Of a stretch of 64,000 nt of DNA, positions 38,116 to 47,162 are shown one piece after another. Location: positions 248,001 through 312,000 of the forward strand of contig JAHLKX010000006.1 of the NCBI GenBank assembly GCA_020444515.1. The letters are read 5' to 3'. A program made the translations under genes and the position numbers. The DNA comes from Bacteroidota bacterium (GTDB lineage Bacteria; Bacteroidota; Bacteroidia; Bacteroidales; JAADJA01). Positions within the stretch are counted from its first letter, which is position 1. Each line of letters begins with the position of its first letter. Below the pieces are notes generated by a model. That model worked only from the letters and a program-made list of their open reading frames with translations, was not told the DNA's origin and did not search any database.

Positions 38116-40080
38116 ATGAAAAAAGCGAAAATGACCCTTTTGGGACTGCTGGCTGCATTCATGGTGCAGGCACAAGAGTTTACTTTCGATCCTCAGCATG
38201 TCTGTGCCCATTCCAAAATCAAACAAGCGGAATTTATAAAACAGAAAGAGATCATTCAAAGTCCTTTATTGTATGATTATGATGTCAGGTTTTATCATCT
38301 TGATCTTAATGTATCTGATACAACCACCTATATTGAAGGCCATGTTGAGATATTGGCACAAGTCGTTGCCGAGCAATTGGACACTTTTGTATTTGAACTG
38401 ATTCAGAGCATGCAAATCGATTCTGTTTTAATAAATGGAGATATTTCCGAATTTACTCATGAAACAGATGAGTGTTTTGTCATTCCTGATGAAAGTATTG
38501 CAGGCAACAGCCTCTTTACTGCAAAAATCTATTACCATGGTCATCCACCAGCTGGTGGGTTTTTCAACGGTGTCACGACGGCGTATGATTCAACCTGGAA
38601 CAAGCATGTTACATGGACCCTCTCGGAGCCATTCAATGCCCGGCAATGGTGGCCTACCAAACAAGTGCTCAATGACAAGGCCGATTCTGTATGGGTTTTT
38701 CTCACTACAGATGCAAGTAATAAAGCAGGATCTATCGGCATTCTGCAGAATGAGGTTCCATTGCCGGATAACCGGATTCGTTATGAATGGAAATCTAAAT
38801 ATCCCATTGCTTATTATCTCATTAGCTATGCTGTTGCTAATTACCAGGATTATTCCATCTACGCTAAGCCTGAAGCAATGAATGGTGATAGCCTGCTCAT
38901 TCAAAACTATATATACGATAGTCCTGGTTGCCTTGAACAATATAAAAATGGAATGGACCGAACAGCCATTATGATTGAACTGTTTTCCGACTTATATTCT
39001 TTATATCCATTCAAGGAAGAAAAATACGGCCACAGTCTGGCAAAAATTTCAGGAGGAATGGAGCATCAAACCATGACTACACTTCATGAATTTGGATTGT
39101 TACTCGTTGCCCATGAACTGGGACATATGTGGTTTGGTGATAACGTTACTTGTGCTACCTGGAGCGATATATGGGTAAATGAAGGATTTGCCACCTATAC
39201 GGATTATCTCGCCCATGAAAAAATTGCTGGTAACCAATGGCCAAAAATATGGATGACCAATGTACATAACTATATCATGTCGGAACCGGATGGTAGTGTT
39301 TATGTGCCCCCTGAAGAAGTTGCGTACGATAATGTTGAACGGATTTTTGACAGTCGGTTGACCTATTACAAAGGTGCATTGATGTTGCACATGATCAGGT
39401 TTGAACTTGATGATGATGAGCTATTTTTCCAGGTTTTTAAAAATTACCAGTCTCAATTTAAGGACAGTGTTGCCACATCTTTGGATTTTTTGGCAGTTCT
39501 GAATGAGACTACAGGTCAGGACTTTACAGGCTTTTTTGACCAGTGGTATTTTGGTGAAGGTTATCCCATATATTCAATTGACTGGAAACAGAATACAGGA
39601 TTGTTTGAACTTTTTTCGACGCAATCCACATCTGCACCGGACATTACTCCCTTTTATGACATGAGCTACCCAGTAAAATTATTTCTTTCAAACGGATCGG
39701 ATACAACCATTCGAATTCATCAAACCCAGCAACTTGAACACATAACCATAAATTTTAGCAGCCAGGTTGATAGTTTGCAAGTTGATCCTGATCTACGGGT
39801 GTTGAAAAAAGTGGTCAGCATTAATGGGATTAATCCTCCTGCAACCAATCTCCTTATTGAAGTGTCTCCTAATCCTGTTTCTTCTATGTTAAAAATTCGT
39901 ACCGCATTTATGCAACCCTATGAAGTAAGAATTGTGGAATTGAACGGAACAGTAAGGACTGAGTTAATTTCGGAAACTCAAAACTTAAGCCTGGATACCA
40001 GGAGTTTGAAAAAAGGAGTTTATTTGCTTGTTATTTCCGGAAATGGAAAGCAGTATTCGCAAAAAATTCTGAAACAGTAA
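38116..40080 (+). CDS. Secreted M1-family aminopeptidase with T9SS sorting domain (copy 1)
   Basis: This 654-residue secreted M1 metallopeptidase has a signal peptide (MVQAQ, cleaved near residue 20) and an N-terminal beta-saddle domain (to about 220). The thermolysin-like catalytic domain has the GxMEN-like GGMEHQTMTT near 315, HELGH at 333-337, and the downstream zinc ligand Glu356 in WVNEGFATY. It ends with a T9SS type A domain (SPNPVSSMLKI to QKILKQ). M1 enzymes remove N-terminal residues from peptides, so this one may feed the cell or act on outside peptides. A second, similar gene follows 28 bp later, so this is a tandem duplication. Confidence 0.94.
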   Translation: MKKAKMTLLGLLAAFMVQAQEFTFDPQHVCAHSKIKQAEFIKQKEIIQSPLLYDYDVRFYHLDLNVSDTTTYIEGHVEILAQVVAEQLDTFVFELIQSMQIDSVLINGDISEFTHETDECFVIPDESIAGNSLFTAKIYYHGHPPAGGFFNGVTTAYDSTWNKHVTWTLSEPFNARQWWPTKQVLNDKADSVWVFLTTDASNKAGSIGILQNEVPLPDNRIRYEWKSKYPIAYYLISYAVANYQDYSIYAKPEAMNGDSLLIQNYIYDSPGCLEQYKNGMDRTAIMIELFSDLYSLYPFKEEKYGHSLAKISGGMEHQTMTTLHEFGLLLVAHELGHMWFGDNVTCATWSDIWVNEGFATYTDYLAHEKIAGNQWPKIWMTNVHNYIMSEPDGSVYVPPEEVAYDNVERIFDSRLTYYKGALMLHMIRFELDDDELFFQVFKNYQSQFKDSVATSLDFLAVLNETTGQDFTGFFDQWYFGEGYPIYSIDWKQNTGLFELFSTQSTSAPDITPFYDMSYPVKLFLSNGSDTTIRIHQTQQLEHITINFSSQVDSLQVDPDLRVLKKVVSINGINPPATNLLIEVSPNPVSSMLKIRTAFMQPYEVRIVELNGTVRTELISETQNLSLDTRSLKKGVYLLVISGNGKQYSQKILKQ

Positions 40081-40108
40081 TATGAATTTTAAAACCAAAT
40101 AAAACAAG

Positions 40109-42073
40109 ATGTACAAAACACTACTATTTACCTTGATTACATTTTTTACTTTGTCAGTAATGGCTCAACATCATCACGATGAAAGGATGTATTGCAGCAA
40201 AGCACGTTTTTATGACGAGTATTTGAAAAGCACAAAAAACATTATCCAAACGCCTTTGCTGAACGATTATGATGTGAAGTTTTATTTCCTTGATCTCGAT
40301 GTTCAAAATGATGCTGTTGATGTTTCCGGTGAAGTAACTTTCTATGCAGAAGTTGTTGCCGAAGAGTTGGATACCTTCGCTTTTGAACTTTTAGACGAGA
40401 TGACGATCTCGTCGGTTTATATCAATGATGATCTTCTTAGCGTTTACCGAGAAAATGATGAATGTTTCGTTGCTTTGACCAATCCCTTATCCGAAGGAGA
40501 AATGTTCACTGCCAAAATTAATTATGGTGGAACACCTCCCACCGGAGGCTTTTTTTCAGGAATTACTTCCGTTTATGATAGCTGGGGCAAGTGGGTCACA
40601 TGGACTTTGTCGGAACCTTTTGCGGCCCGCGATTGGTGGCCTACCAAGCAAGTGCTGGAAGATAAGGCTGATTCGGCCTGGATTTTTCTTACAACCGATG
40701 AAAGCAATATGGCTGGATCCAATGGTTTGCTGACCAATGTGACCCCTATGCCGGACAATAAACTCCGGTACGAATGGAAAACAAACTATCCCATTGATTA
40801 TTACCTGATTTCATTTGCTGTATCCGAATACCAGGAATACAATATTTATGCACATCCTGAAGGACTTGGCGATTCTATTTTGATCCAGAATTTCATATAC
40901 GATGTTCCGGGATGTCTTGAAAACTATCAGGATGGAATCGATCAAACAGCAGAGTTCATTGAGTTATTTTCCGAATTATTTTCCATGTATCCCTTCCATG
41001 AAGAAAAATACGGACATTGTCTTACAGATCTGGGAGGAGGGATGGAGCATCAGACCATGACCACCATCGGCGGATTTAGTTTTGGCCTGGTCGCCCATGA
41101 ATTGGGTCACATGTGGTTCGGAGATAACATTACCTGTGCAACCTGGAACGACATATGGATCAATGAAGGGTTTGCCACATATGCTGATTATCTGGCCGTT
41201 CAGTTTATTCAGGGCCAATCCGCTGCAAATAGTGAAATGAACAGCATCCATAACTCTGTGATGTCGCAGCCGGGGGGAAGCACGTATGTACCTGAAGACG
41301 AAGTAACTTATGACAATGTTTGGCGGATATTCGATAGTCGACTTTCTTATAATAAGGGTGCGGCCATCCTGCATATGATTCGATTCGAACTACAAGATGA
41401 TGATCTTTTCTTTGAGGTTTTGCATACGTATCTTGAAGAATATGGTGGCGGTGTGGCAACGGGTCTCGATTTTATGAATGTTCTGAACAATGTTTCAGGA
41501 ATGGATTTTACTGATTTCTTCGATCAATGGTATTTTGGAGAAGGATATCCAACCTATAGTATTGCTTGGTCACAGGATAATGCCAATACGTATCTCGAAA
41601 TCAGTCAAACTGTTTCGATGCCATCTGTTACTCCGGTATTCAAAATGTTAATGGCGTATAAGTTTTTCTTCTATGATGGCACGGACACAACGATTTATTT
41701 ACAACAAACCGATAATGTCAATACCTTCATGTTGCCTATTGATAAAGAAATTGGCCTTATTCAGGTTGATCCGGAAAATTGGGTAATCAATAAGGTTGGA
41801 TCCATTACAACCCGCATCGAGAATAATAATTCAGTCAGGTTTGCATTTGGGCCGAATCCAGCCAGTGATCATTTGAATATTGATTTTGCCAGTGATACAC
41901 AAATGATGCGGACCATATCCATACTGGACATGAACGGTGCGTTGATCATCAGTTTGAAGTCTGATCAGCAGCATGTTTCCATTAACACCAGTCATTTGGC
42001 GGGAGGCACTTATCTCATTAGGGCTGAAGTTGCTACCAGTCAGTACAATGGCCGGTTTATAAAGATTGATTAA
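40109..42073 (+). CDS. Secreted M1-family aminopeptidase with T9SS sorting domain (copy 2)
   Basis: This tandem paralog of the preceding gene has exactly the same length (654 residues) and the same architecture: signal peptide (SVMAQ), beta-saddle domain, GGMEHQTMTT, HELGH at 330-334, zinc ligand Glu353 in WINEGFATY, and a T9SS domain (GPNPASDHLNIDF to RFIKID). The shared blocks are long and clearly homologous, but the two have diverged over most of the rest, so the duplication is not recent. A His-rich stretch (HHHDE) follows the signal peptide. The 28-bp spacing suggests one operon, closed by a terminator at 42095. Confidence 0.94.
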   Translation: MYKTLLFTLITFFTLSVMAQHHHDERMYCSKARFYDEYLKSTKNIIQTPLLNDYDVKFYFLDLDVQNDAVDVSGEVTFYAEVVAEELDTFAFELLDEMTISSVYINDDLLSVYRENDECFVALTNPLSEGEMFTAKINYGGTPPTGGFFSGITSVYDSWGKWVTWTLSEPFAARDWWPTKQVLEDKADSAWIFLTTDESNMAGSNGLLTNVTPMPDNKLRYEWKTNYPIDYYLISFAVSEYQEYNIYAHPEGLGDSILIQNFIYDVPGCLENYQDGIDQTAEFIELFSELFSMYPFHEEKYGHCLTDLGGGMEHQTMTTIGGFSFGLVAHELGHMWFGDNITCATWNDIWINEGFATYADYLAVQFIQGQSAANSEMNSIHNSVMSQPGGSTYVPEDEVTYDNVWRIFDSRLSYNKGAAILHMIRFELQDDDLFFEVLHTYLEEYGGGVATGLDFMNVLNNVSGMDFTDFFDQWYFGEGYPTYSIAWSQDNANTYLEISQTVSMPSVTPVFKMLMAYKFFFYDGTDTTIYLQQTDNVNTFMLPIDKEIGLIQVDPENWVINKVGSITTRIENNNSVRFAFGPNPASDHLNIDFASDTQMMRTISILDMNGALIISLKSDQQHVSINTSHLAGGTYLIRAEVATSQYNGRFIKID

Positions 42074-42094
42074 TTTAAGATATCAAGAATTTGC

Positions 42095-42133
42095 AGTGGC
42101 ATTGAGGTAAAATCCCTGATGCCACTTTTTTTT
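42095..42133 (+). terminator. Rho-independent terminator after M1 peptidase pair
   Basis: An AGTGGCAT / ATGCCACT stem of 8 bp, extended inwards by wobble pairs, is followed by eight Ts (42126-42133). It directly abuts the candidate -7 element of gltX. Confidence 0.85.
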
Positions 42134-42140
42134 ATCTTTG
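42133..42140 (+). promoter_or_regulatory. Candidate -7 promoter element for gltX
   Basis: TATCTTTG matches TAnnTTTG, 19 bp before the gltX start. The -33 TTTG at proper spacing was not found, and the region overlaps the upstream terminator. Confidence 0.4.
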
Positions 42141-42159
42141 CGCCAAATTTGTAACCAGT

Positions 42160-43686
42160 ATGGATTCAGGAAAAGTTCGTGTGAGATTTGCCCCGTCACC
42201 AACAGGGCCATTGCATATTGGTGGGGTTCGCACCGCACTCTACAACTATTTGTTTGCCCGGAAACATCACGGTCAATTGATCCTTCGCATCGAAGATACC
42301 GATCGGACCCGTTTTGTTGAGGGTGCGGAAGATTATATCCTTGAATCGTTCAAATGGTGTGGCATCGAGTTCGATGAAGGTGTGCATGTTGGTGGGCCAT
42401 TTGGTCCTTACCGACAGTCGGAGCGGAAGGACATATACCGTCAATTTGCTGAAAAACTGGTGGCCTCGGGTCATGCCTATTATGCTTTCGATACAGCTGA
42501 AGAGCTGGAAACATTGCGCAAGCAACTCGAATCCGAGAAATTACCCAATACAAGCTATAGCGTTATCTCACGAACCCGAATGAAAAATTCCCTGACATTG
42601 AATGAAGTTGAGGTGAATTCAAAGTTGGCGGCAGGGGAGGAGTTTGTGATTCGGTTTAAGATGCCGGAAAATGAGAGTGTTGAATTTTCCGATCTGATCC
42701 GGGGTGATATTTCAGTCAATACATCCACCCTGGACGATAAAGTTCTCTTTAAATCGGATGGAATGCCCACCTATCATCTGGCCAATATTGTGGACGATCA
42801 CTTGATGGAAATTTCGCATGTGATCAGAGGTGAAGAATGGCTACCATCTCTACCATTGCATATATTGCTATATCGATCTTTTGGCTGGAATGCACCCCAA
42901 TTTGCCCATATGCCATTAACGCTCAAACCCGATGGAAAAGGCAAACTCAGCAAACGTGACGGTGACCGCCTGGGATTCCCTGTATTTCCACTTGAGTGGA
43001 AAAATCCCCAAACCGGAGAGGTTTCATCGGGATATCGGGAGTCGGGTTATTTTCCCGAAGCCTTTATCAACATTCTTGCTTTCCTGGGCTGGAACCCTGG
43101 CACAGAGCAGGAAATCTTTTCAATGGAAGAACTCATTGAAGCCTTCAGCATAGGCAGAATAGGGAAGGCCGGATCCCGATTTGATCCGGAAAAGGCCAAA
43201 TGGTATAACCATCAGTATTTGATTCAAAAAAGTGATAAAGAACTGGCCGAAATCTGGATGTCTGAATTAACCGAGCGGGGTATTGATTTTTCAATGGACT
43301 ATATTTCAAAAGTAGTGGGGTTGGTAAAAGAACGCGCTGATTTTGTGAAAGATTTCTGGGAAAATGCCTCATTTTTCTTTGAAGCGCCCGAATCCTATGA
43401 TGAAAAAATGGTGAAAAAGCGCTGGAAAGAAGATACTCCGGAGATTTTAATAAAAGTAATGCAGTGGATTGAAAACATTGCACCTTTTACCTCTGCCGAG
43501 ATACACGAAAAAATGAATGACTTTCTGCAGAAGAATAATATCGGGATGGGTCAGATAATGCCATTGATTCGTTTGGCCCTTGTTGGTTCCGGTAAAGGAC
43601 CTGGTGTGATGGAAATGATGGAAGTGCTGGGAAAAGAGGAGGTCATAAAGCGAATCGATCAATTTATTTCGATCTACAAACCTTAA
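42160..43686 (+). CDS. gltX: Glutamate--tRNA ligase
   Basis: This class I aminoacyl-tRNA synthetase charges tRNA-Glu with glutamate. The 508-residue length is normal. The HIGH-like motif PLHIGGVRTALYN is at residues 17-29, followed by RIEDTDRTRF. The KMSKS-like motif reads GKLSKRDGD near 263. A C-terminal anticodon-binding helical domain (about 340-500) follows. The ATG at 42160 matches the family start just before VRVRFAPSPTG. It is followed 14 bp later by folB, so the two are probably co-transcribed. Confidence 0.97.
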   Translation: MDSGKVRVRFAPSPTGPLHIGGVRTALYNYLFARKHHGQLILRIEDTDRTRFVEGAEDYILESFKWCGIEFDEGVHVGGPFGPYRQSERKDIYRQFAEKLVASGHAYYAFDTAEELETLRKQLESEKLPNTSYSVISRTRMKNSLTLNEVEVNSKLAAGEEFVIRFKMPENESVEFSDLIRGDISVNTSTLDDKVLFKSDGMPTYHLANIVDDHLMEISHVIRGEEWLPSLPLHILLYRSFGWNAPQFAHMPLTLKPDGKGKLSKRDGDRLGFPVFPLEWKNPQTGEVSSGYRESGYFPEAFINILAFLGWNPGTEQEIFSMEELIEAFSIGRIGKAGSRFDPEKAKWYNHQYLIQKSDKELAEIWMSELTERGIDFSMDYISKVVGLVKERADFVKDFWENASFFFEAPESYDEKMVKKRWKEDTPEILIKVMQWIENIAPFTSAEIHEKMNDFLQKNNIGMGQIMPLIRLALVGSGKGPGVMEMMEVLGKEEVIKRIDQFISIYKP

Positions 43687-43700
43687 ATTTGAAAGTGATA

Positions 43701-44057
43701 ATGGGAACGATTGCACTCGAAGGTATGGAATTCCATGCATTTCATGGTTGTTTTGCCGAAGAGCAAATGACTGGTAATACATTTTTTGTGGATATTTATA
43801 TCGAAACAAATACCACCTCGGCTGAAGAATCCGATAACCTGCATGAAACAGTCAACTATGCTGAAATCTATGAATTGATCAAAGAGGAGATGGCCATCAA
43901 ATCAAATTTGTTGGAGCACGTCGGTAAGCGGATAATCAATGCCATTAAACAGCGTTTTATTCAGATAGAAAGTATGGAATTAAAAGTATCGAAAATGAAT
44001 CCGCCCATTGGAGGAAAGGTGGACAATGTGAGTATAATATTGACATACCCGGAATAA
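43701..44057 (+). CDS. folB: Dihydroneopterin aldolase
   Basis: FolB converts dihydroneopterin to 6-hydroxymethyl-dihydropterin in folate synthesis. The 118-residue protein has the expected motifs: GMEFHAFHGCFAEEQMTGNTFFVD near the start, the catalytic Glu of that strand, a Lys in ELKVSKMNPPIGGKVDNVSI, and a homo-octamer-type fold. The frame is open to a TTG at 43689, but ATG 43701 gives the typical FolB start (GTIALEGMEF). It overlaps the next gene's ATG by one base (TAATG), indicating translational coupling. Confidence 0.93.
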   Translation: MGTIALEGMEFHAFHGCFAEEQMTGNTFFVDIYIETNTTSAEESDNLHETVNYAEIYELIKEEMAIKSNLLEHVGKRIINAIKQRFIQIESMELKVSKMNPPIGGKVDNVSIILTYPE

Positions 44058-44245
44058 TGTCAGAAGATAAAAAAATAATCGTTGAACCTTCTCTTTGTCC
44101 CAAGTGTGGGAATACCTTTCATTGCAGCACCTCTTCAAAATGCTGGTGTTACGAGTACGACGTCCCCACCGATGTTATGGAGCAATTGCAGGATGAATAC
44201 AATGGCTGCCTTTGCCCTGAATGTTTGAAAGAATATACGAGGTAA
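44057..44245 (+). CDS. Cysteine-rich CWC family protein
   Basis: This 62-residue protein carries two cysteine clusters: CPKCGNTFHCSTSSKCWC and, near the end, CLCPECL. The CWC centre and overall spacing fit the Cys_rich_CWC family, small proteins assumed to bind zinc but without known function. There is no signal peptide. It overlaps folB by one base, and both follow gltX, so it belongs to that transcription unit. Its start ATG is fixed by the overlap. Confidence 0.85.
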   Translation: MSEDKKIIVEPSLCPKCGNTFHCSTSSKCWCYEYDVPTDVMEQLQDEYNGCLCPECLKEYTR

Positions 44246-44280
44246 GAATCCCCAACAATCGTTGTTTTTCATTCAAATCC

Positions 44281-44312
44281 TTTGCAAAATGTAATATAAA
44301 GTTATAATTTTG
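44281..44312 (+). promoter_or_regulatory. Promoter of tRNA-Cys
   Basis: TTTG at 44281-44284 and TAATTTTG at 44305-44312 are separated by exactly 20 bp, a full match to the Bacteroidota -33/-7 layout. The -7 element ends 13 nt before the mature tRNA 5' end. Confidence 0.8.
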
Positions 44313-44325
44313 CAATCCAGTTAAT

Positions 44326-44396
44326 GGTCTCGTGGCCGAGTGGTTAGGCAGAGGTCTGCAAAACCTTGTACAGCGGTTCGAATCCGCTCGAGACCT
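44326..44396 (+). tRNA. tRNA-Cys (anticodon GCA)
   Basis: The cloverleaf is complete: acceptor stem GGTCTCG (44326-44332) pairs with CGAGACC (44389-44395), with discriminator T. The anticodon stem GAGGT/ACCTT encloses the loop CTGCAAA, with GCA at 44358-44360. The T stem AGCGG/CCGCT encloses TTCGAAT. The 3' CCA is not encoded. A clean promoter lies upstream and a hairpin terminator downstream. Confidence 0.97.
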
Positions 44397-44404
44397 CAAA
44401 ATAA

Positions 44405-44449
44405 AAAATAATCCGATTGTAAATCAATGATTTATGATCGGATTATTTT
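44405..44449. terminator. Hairpin terminator between tRNA-Cys and the DEAD helicase gene
   Basis: A perfect 13-bp stem (AAAATAATCCGAT / ATCGGATTATTTT) with a 19-nt loop lies after the tRNA. It can serve both strands: the tRNA on plus and the helicase gene on minus. The stem ends are A/T-rich, giving a T tract on both strands. Confidence 0.75.
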
Positions 44450-44475
44450 GTCAAAGTGGTTTTTTCAGAATGCTG

Positions 44476-45750
44476 CTATCGCGATCTGCGTGAAAATGAT
44501 CGTTGCCGGTGGTTCCTTTTATTGAAACCTCCAGAAGTATCTGACTTTGCTGAACGGGAATCCTGCCGCGTGTGGTATGCATGTCCATTGTTTTTTGGAG
44601 GAATAAAACGCCCATCATCAGGATAGGGTTGTTCGGTTATTTCGGAAATATTTTGCCCAATCAGTTTTTGAATATCCTTCAGGTAAGCCCTTTCCTCCCC
44701 ATCACAAAATGAAAGCGCAATTCCGCTGGCATTTGCCCGTCCTGTGCGGCCTATGCGATGAACATAAGTTTCGGGAATGTTGGGCAGGTCGTAATTGATG
44801 ACATGGGACAATTCATCCACATCAATGCCCCGGGCAGCAATGTCGGTGGCTATAAGAATTTTAACCTGACCACTTTTGAAATTACCCAGTGCCCGTTGAC
44901 GAGCACCCTGGGATTTATTGCTGTGGATCGCATCAGCAAGGATGTCAGCCTTTTTGAGCATTTTTACGATCTTGTCAGCACCGTATTTTGTGCGGGAAAA
45001 TATCAATGCAGAATCAATTTTTTCTGTTTTCAGGAGATGGAGCAATAACCTTGGTTTGTCTTTCTTGCTTACAAAATAAATCGCTTGTTCCACTTTTTCC
45101 GCAGTGGTTTGCATGGGCGTAACACTCACTTTCTCCGGATTGCCTAAAATCTGTCGTGATAAGGCTACAATATCGGGCGGCATAGTGGCTGAAAAAAAGA
45201 GTGACTGTCTTTCTTTTGGCAGCCTGGCAATAATCTTACGGATATCATGGATGAACCCCATGTCAAGCATCCGGTCGGCCTCATCCAGAACGGAATACTT
45301 AATATCTTTTAATGAAATATAACCCTGGTCCATCAGGTCGAGCAATCGTCCCGGAGTGGCAACCAGGATATCAATTCCTCTGCGTAAGTCATCTGTTTGA
45401 GGTCCTTGTTTTACACCTCCAAAAACCACCGTACTTCTTAATCCGGTATATTTCCCATACGCTTTAAAACTATCGTTTATCTGAATGGCCAGTTCCCGGG
45501 TAGGGGTGACCACAAGTGCTTTGATTTTACGTTCATTTCCATTATTTAGCTTGTGCAGGTATAGGTTTTGAAGGATGGGAATGGCAAAAGCTGCTGTTTT
45601 TCCAGTGCCGGTTTGGGCACATCCCAAAAGATCTTTTCCTCGCAAAAGGATAGGAATGGATTGCTCCTGGATAGGGGTTGGTTGGGTATATCCTTCTGCA
45701 CTGAGTGCCTGAAGGATGGGTTCTATTATATGTAATTCTTTGAAAGTCAT
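44476..45750 (-). CDS. DEAD-box RNA helicase (RhlE-like)
   Basis: This 424-residue ATP-dependent RNA helicase has two RecA domains. Visible are the Q-motif ([10 protein letters not shown]), Walker A AQTGTGKT (residues 45-52), PTRELA, DEAD (156-159, in [13 protein letters not shown]), SAT, the RGIDV-type motif [12 protein letters not shown], and HRIGRTGRA. The C-terminal tail is basic and rich in Arg/Ser ([11 protein letters not shown]), which usually aids RNA binding. Length and core match the RhlE subgroup, involved in ribosome assembly and RNA turnover. It is transcribed alone, convergent with the tRNA. Confidence 0.95.
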   Translation of the reverse strand: MTFKELHIIEPILQALSAEGYTQPTPIQEQSIPILLRGKDLLGCAQTGTGKTAAFAIPILQNLYLHKLNNGNERKIKALVVTPTRELAIQINDSFKAYGKYTGLRSTVVFGGVKQGPQTDDLRRGIDILVATPGRLLDLMDQGYISLKDIKYSVLDEADRMLDMGFIHDIRKIIARLPKERQSLFFSATMPPDIVALSRQILGNPEKVSVTPMQTTAEKVEQAIYFVSKKDKPRLLLHLLKTEKIDSALIFSRTKYGADKIVKMLKKADILADAIHSNKSQGARQRALGNFKSGQVKILIATDIAARGIDVDELSHVINYDLPNIPETYVHRIGRTGRANASGIALSFCDGEERAYLKDIQKLIGQNISEITEQPYPDDGRFIPPKNNGHAYHTRQDSRSAKSDTSGGFNKRNHRQRSFSRRSR

Positions 45751-46024
45751 GTAATTTTATATAAAAGCGGTAAAGGTAGATGAATCGATTGGATATCTTG
45801 TGGTTATTTCGAATTAGGGAAAAATCTCTTAACAGATCTTCTATGAGGATTCAACGATAATTCTATAGGTTGGTTTTAAGCTTGTTTTTTTATTACACCT
45901 AAATTTATGGCAATTAAGACTATAACAATCCTCAAGGGATTATGTTTCTATAGCCCTCTCTTTTACTAAAAGAATAAGGTTTAAATGGATCCTAACCATG
46001 AACATCATTCTGATAGGTATTAGC

Positions 46025-47044
46025 TCAATGGATTAGCTCGATAAGCTGGTCCAGCATTTCATCGGAAAAATCAAGATGGGTCACCATGCGGATCATCTGT
46101 GGGCCAAATCCAACCGCCCATATATTGTGCTCTTTTAATTTATTCAGGAAATCAGCATCCATAACATCGTCCTGCAAGGTAAAAATCACAATGTTGGTTT
46201 CGATGGGAAGGACTTCTTTTACAAAACTGCATGATTCAAGGGTTTGACCGATCAACATCGCCCTTTTATGATCTTCAGCTAGTCTTTCGATGTGATGATC
46301 AAGCGCATAGATACCGGCAGCTGCCAGGTACCCAGCCTGCCGCATACCACCTCCAAAAACTTTACGAACCCTCAGTCCCTGTTTGATAAAATCTTTGGAA
46401 CCCAGCAATAAAGAACCAACCGGTGCACCCAGCCCCTTAGATAAACAAATGGAAACAGAGTCGAAAATGGTACCGATCTGTTTGGGCGTGATCCCCGTTG
46501 TAACCAGGGCATTGAACAATCTGGCACCATCCAGGTGAAATCCCAGGCCTTTTTCTTCACAGACTTTGCTAATGGCTTCCAGGTCAGTTAATTGGTAACA
46601 ACTTCCACCGCCACGGTTGGCGGTGTTTTCAGCTACAACAAGTCGTGTTAATGGCAAATGCGGGTCATCCGGATTATTGAAGTTTTCTGTGACTTGTTGC
46701 GCCTTAATTCGACCACGATCTCCCTGGATTAACCTAATCGATGAGCCTGCGTTAAAACCAATGCCACCACCTTCGTAGCGGTAAACATGAGATCCCTGTT
46801 CGCAAATCACCTCATCTCCTGGTTTAGTATGAACTTTTATGGCGATTTGGTTGGTCATCGTTCCGGATGGACAAAACAGGGCGGCTTCCATCCCGAACAT
46901 GTCTGCTGCTTTTTGTTGAAGCTCATTCACGGTGGGATCATCACCAAATACATCATCACCCACTTTTGCGCTGAACATAGCATCCAGCATACCTTTGGTG
47001 GGTTTGGTAACGGTATCACTACGGAGGTCGATAATTTGATTCAT
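46025..47044 (-). CDS. ltaE: Low-specificity L-threonine aldolase
   Basis: This 339-residue PLP enzyme cleaves L-threonine and L-allo-threonine to glycine and acetaldehyde. It starts with [15 protein letters not shown], the family hallmark. Further motifs are [12 protein letters not shown] (near 58), [10 protein letters not shown] (170-179) and the PLP-binding Lys203 in [14 protein letters not shown]. It stands alone: a 274-bp gap lies before the helicase start, with no gene seen, and 118 bp separate it from the M64 peptidase stop. The gene symbol is by family resemblance. Confidence 0.94.
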   Translation of the reverse strand: MNQIIDLRSDTVTKPTKGMLDAMFSAKVGDDVFGDDPTVNELQQKAADMFGMEAALFCPSGTMTNQIAIKVHTKPGDEVICEQGSHVYRYEGGGIGFNAGSSIRLIQGDRGRIKAQQVTENFNNPDDPHLPLTRLVVAENTANRGGGSCYQLTDLEAISKVCEEKGLGFHLDGARLFNALVTTGITPKQIGTIFDSVSICLSKGLGAPVGSLLLGSKDFIKQGLRVRKVFGGGMRQAGYLAAAGIYALDHHIERLAEDHKRAMLIGQTLESCSFVKEVLPIETNIVIFTLQDDVMDADFLNKLKEHNIWAVGFGPQMIRMVTHLDFSDEMLDQLIELIH

Positions 47045-47162
47045 CGTAATTTTTTATTTTAATTCTACTATGTTCCTTTGCCAGTATTGATTTCCCTCCA
47101 GGCAGGGGGTGAGCTCTTCGTATTAATTAATATCCCTGTGATGCAACCTTATTTGTTTTTAA

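Noticed and set aside
44018..44028. GGTGGACAA in folB as another operator copy
   Set aside because: Single half-site within coding sequence, with no tandem copy and no promoter behind it.
45751..46024. Possible small RNA or gene in the 274-bp gap
   Set aside because: No open frame with a start, no strong hairpin and no promoter match was seen; AT-rich only.
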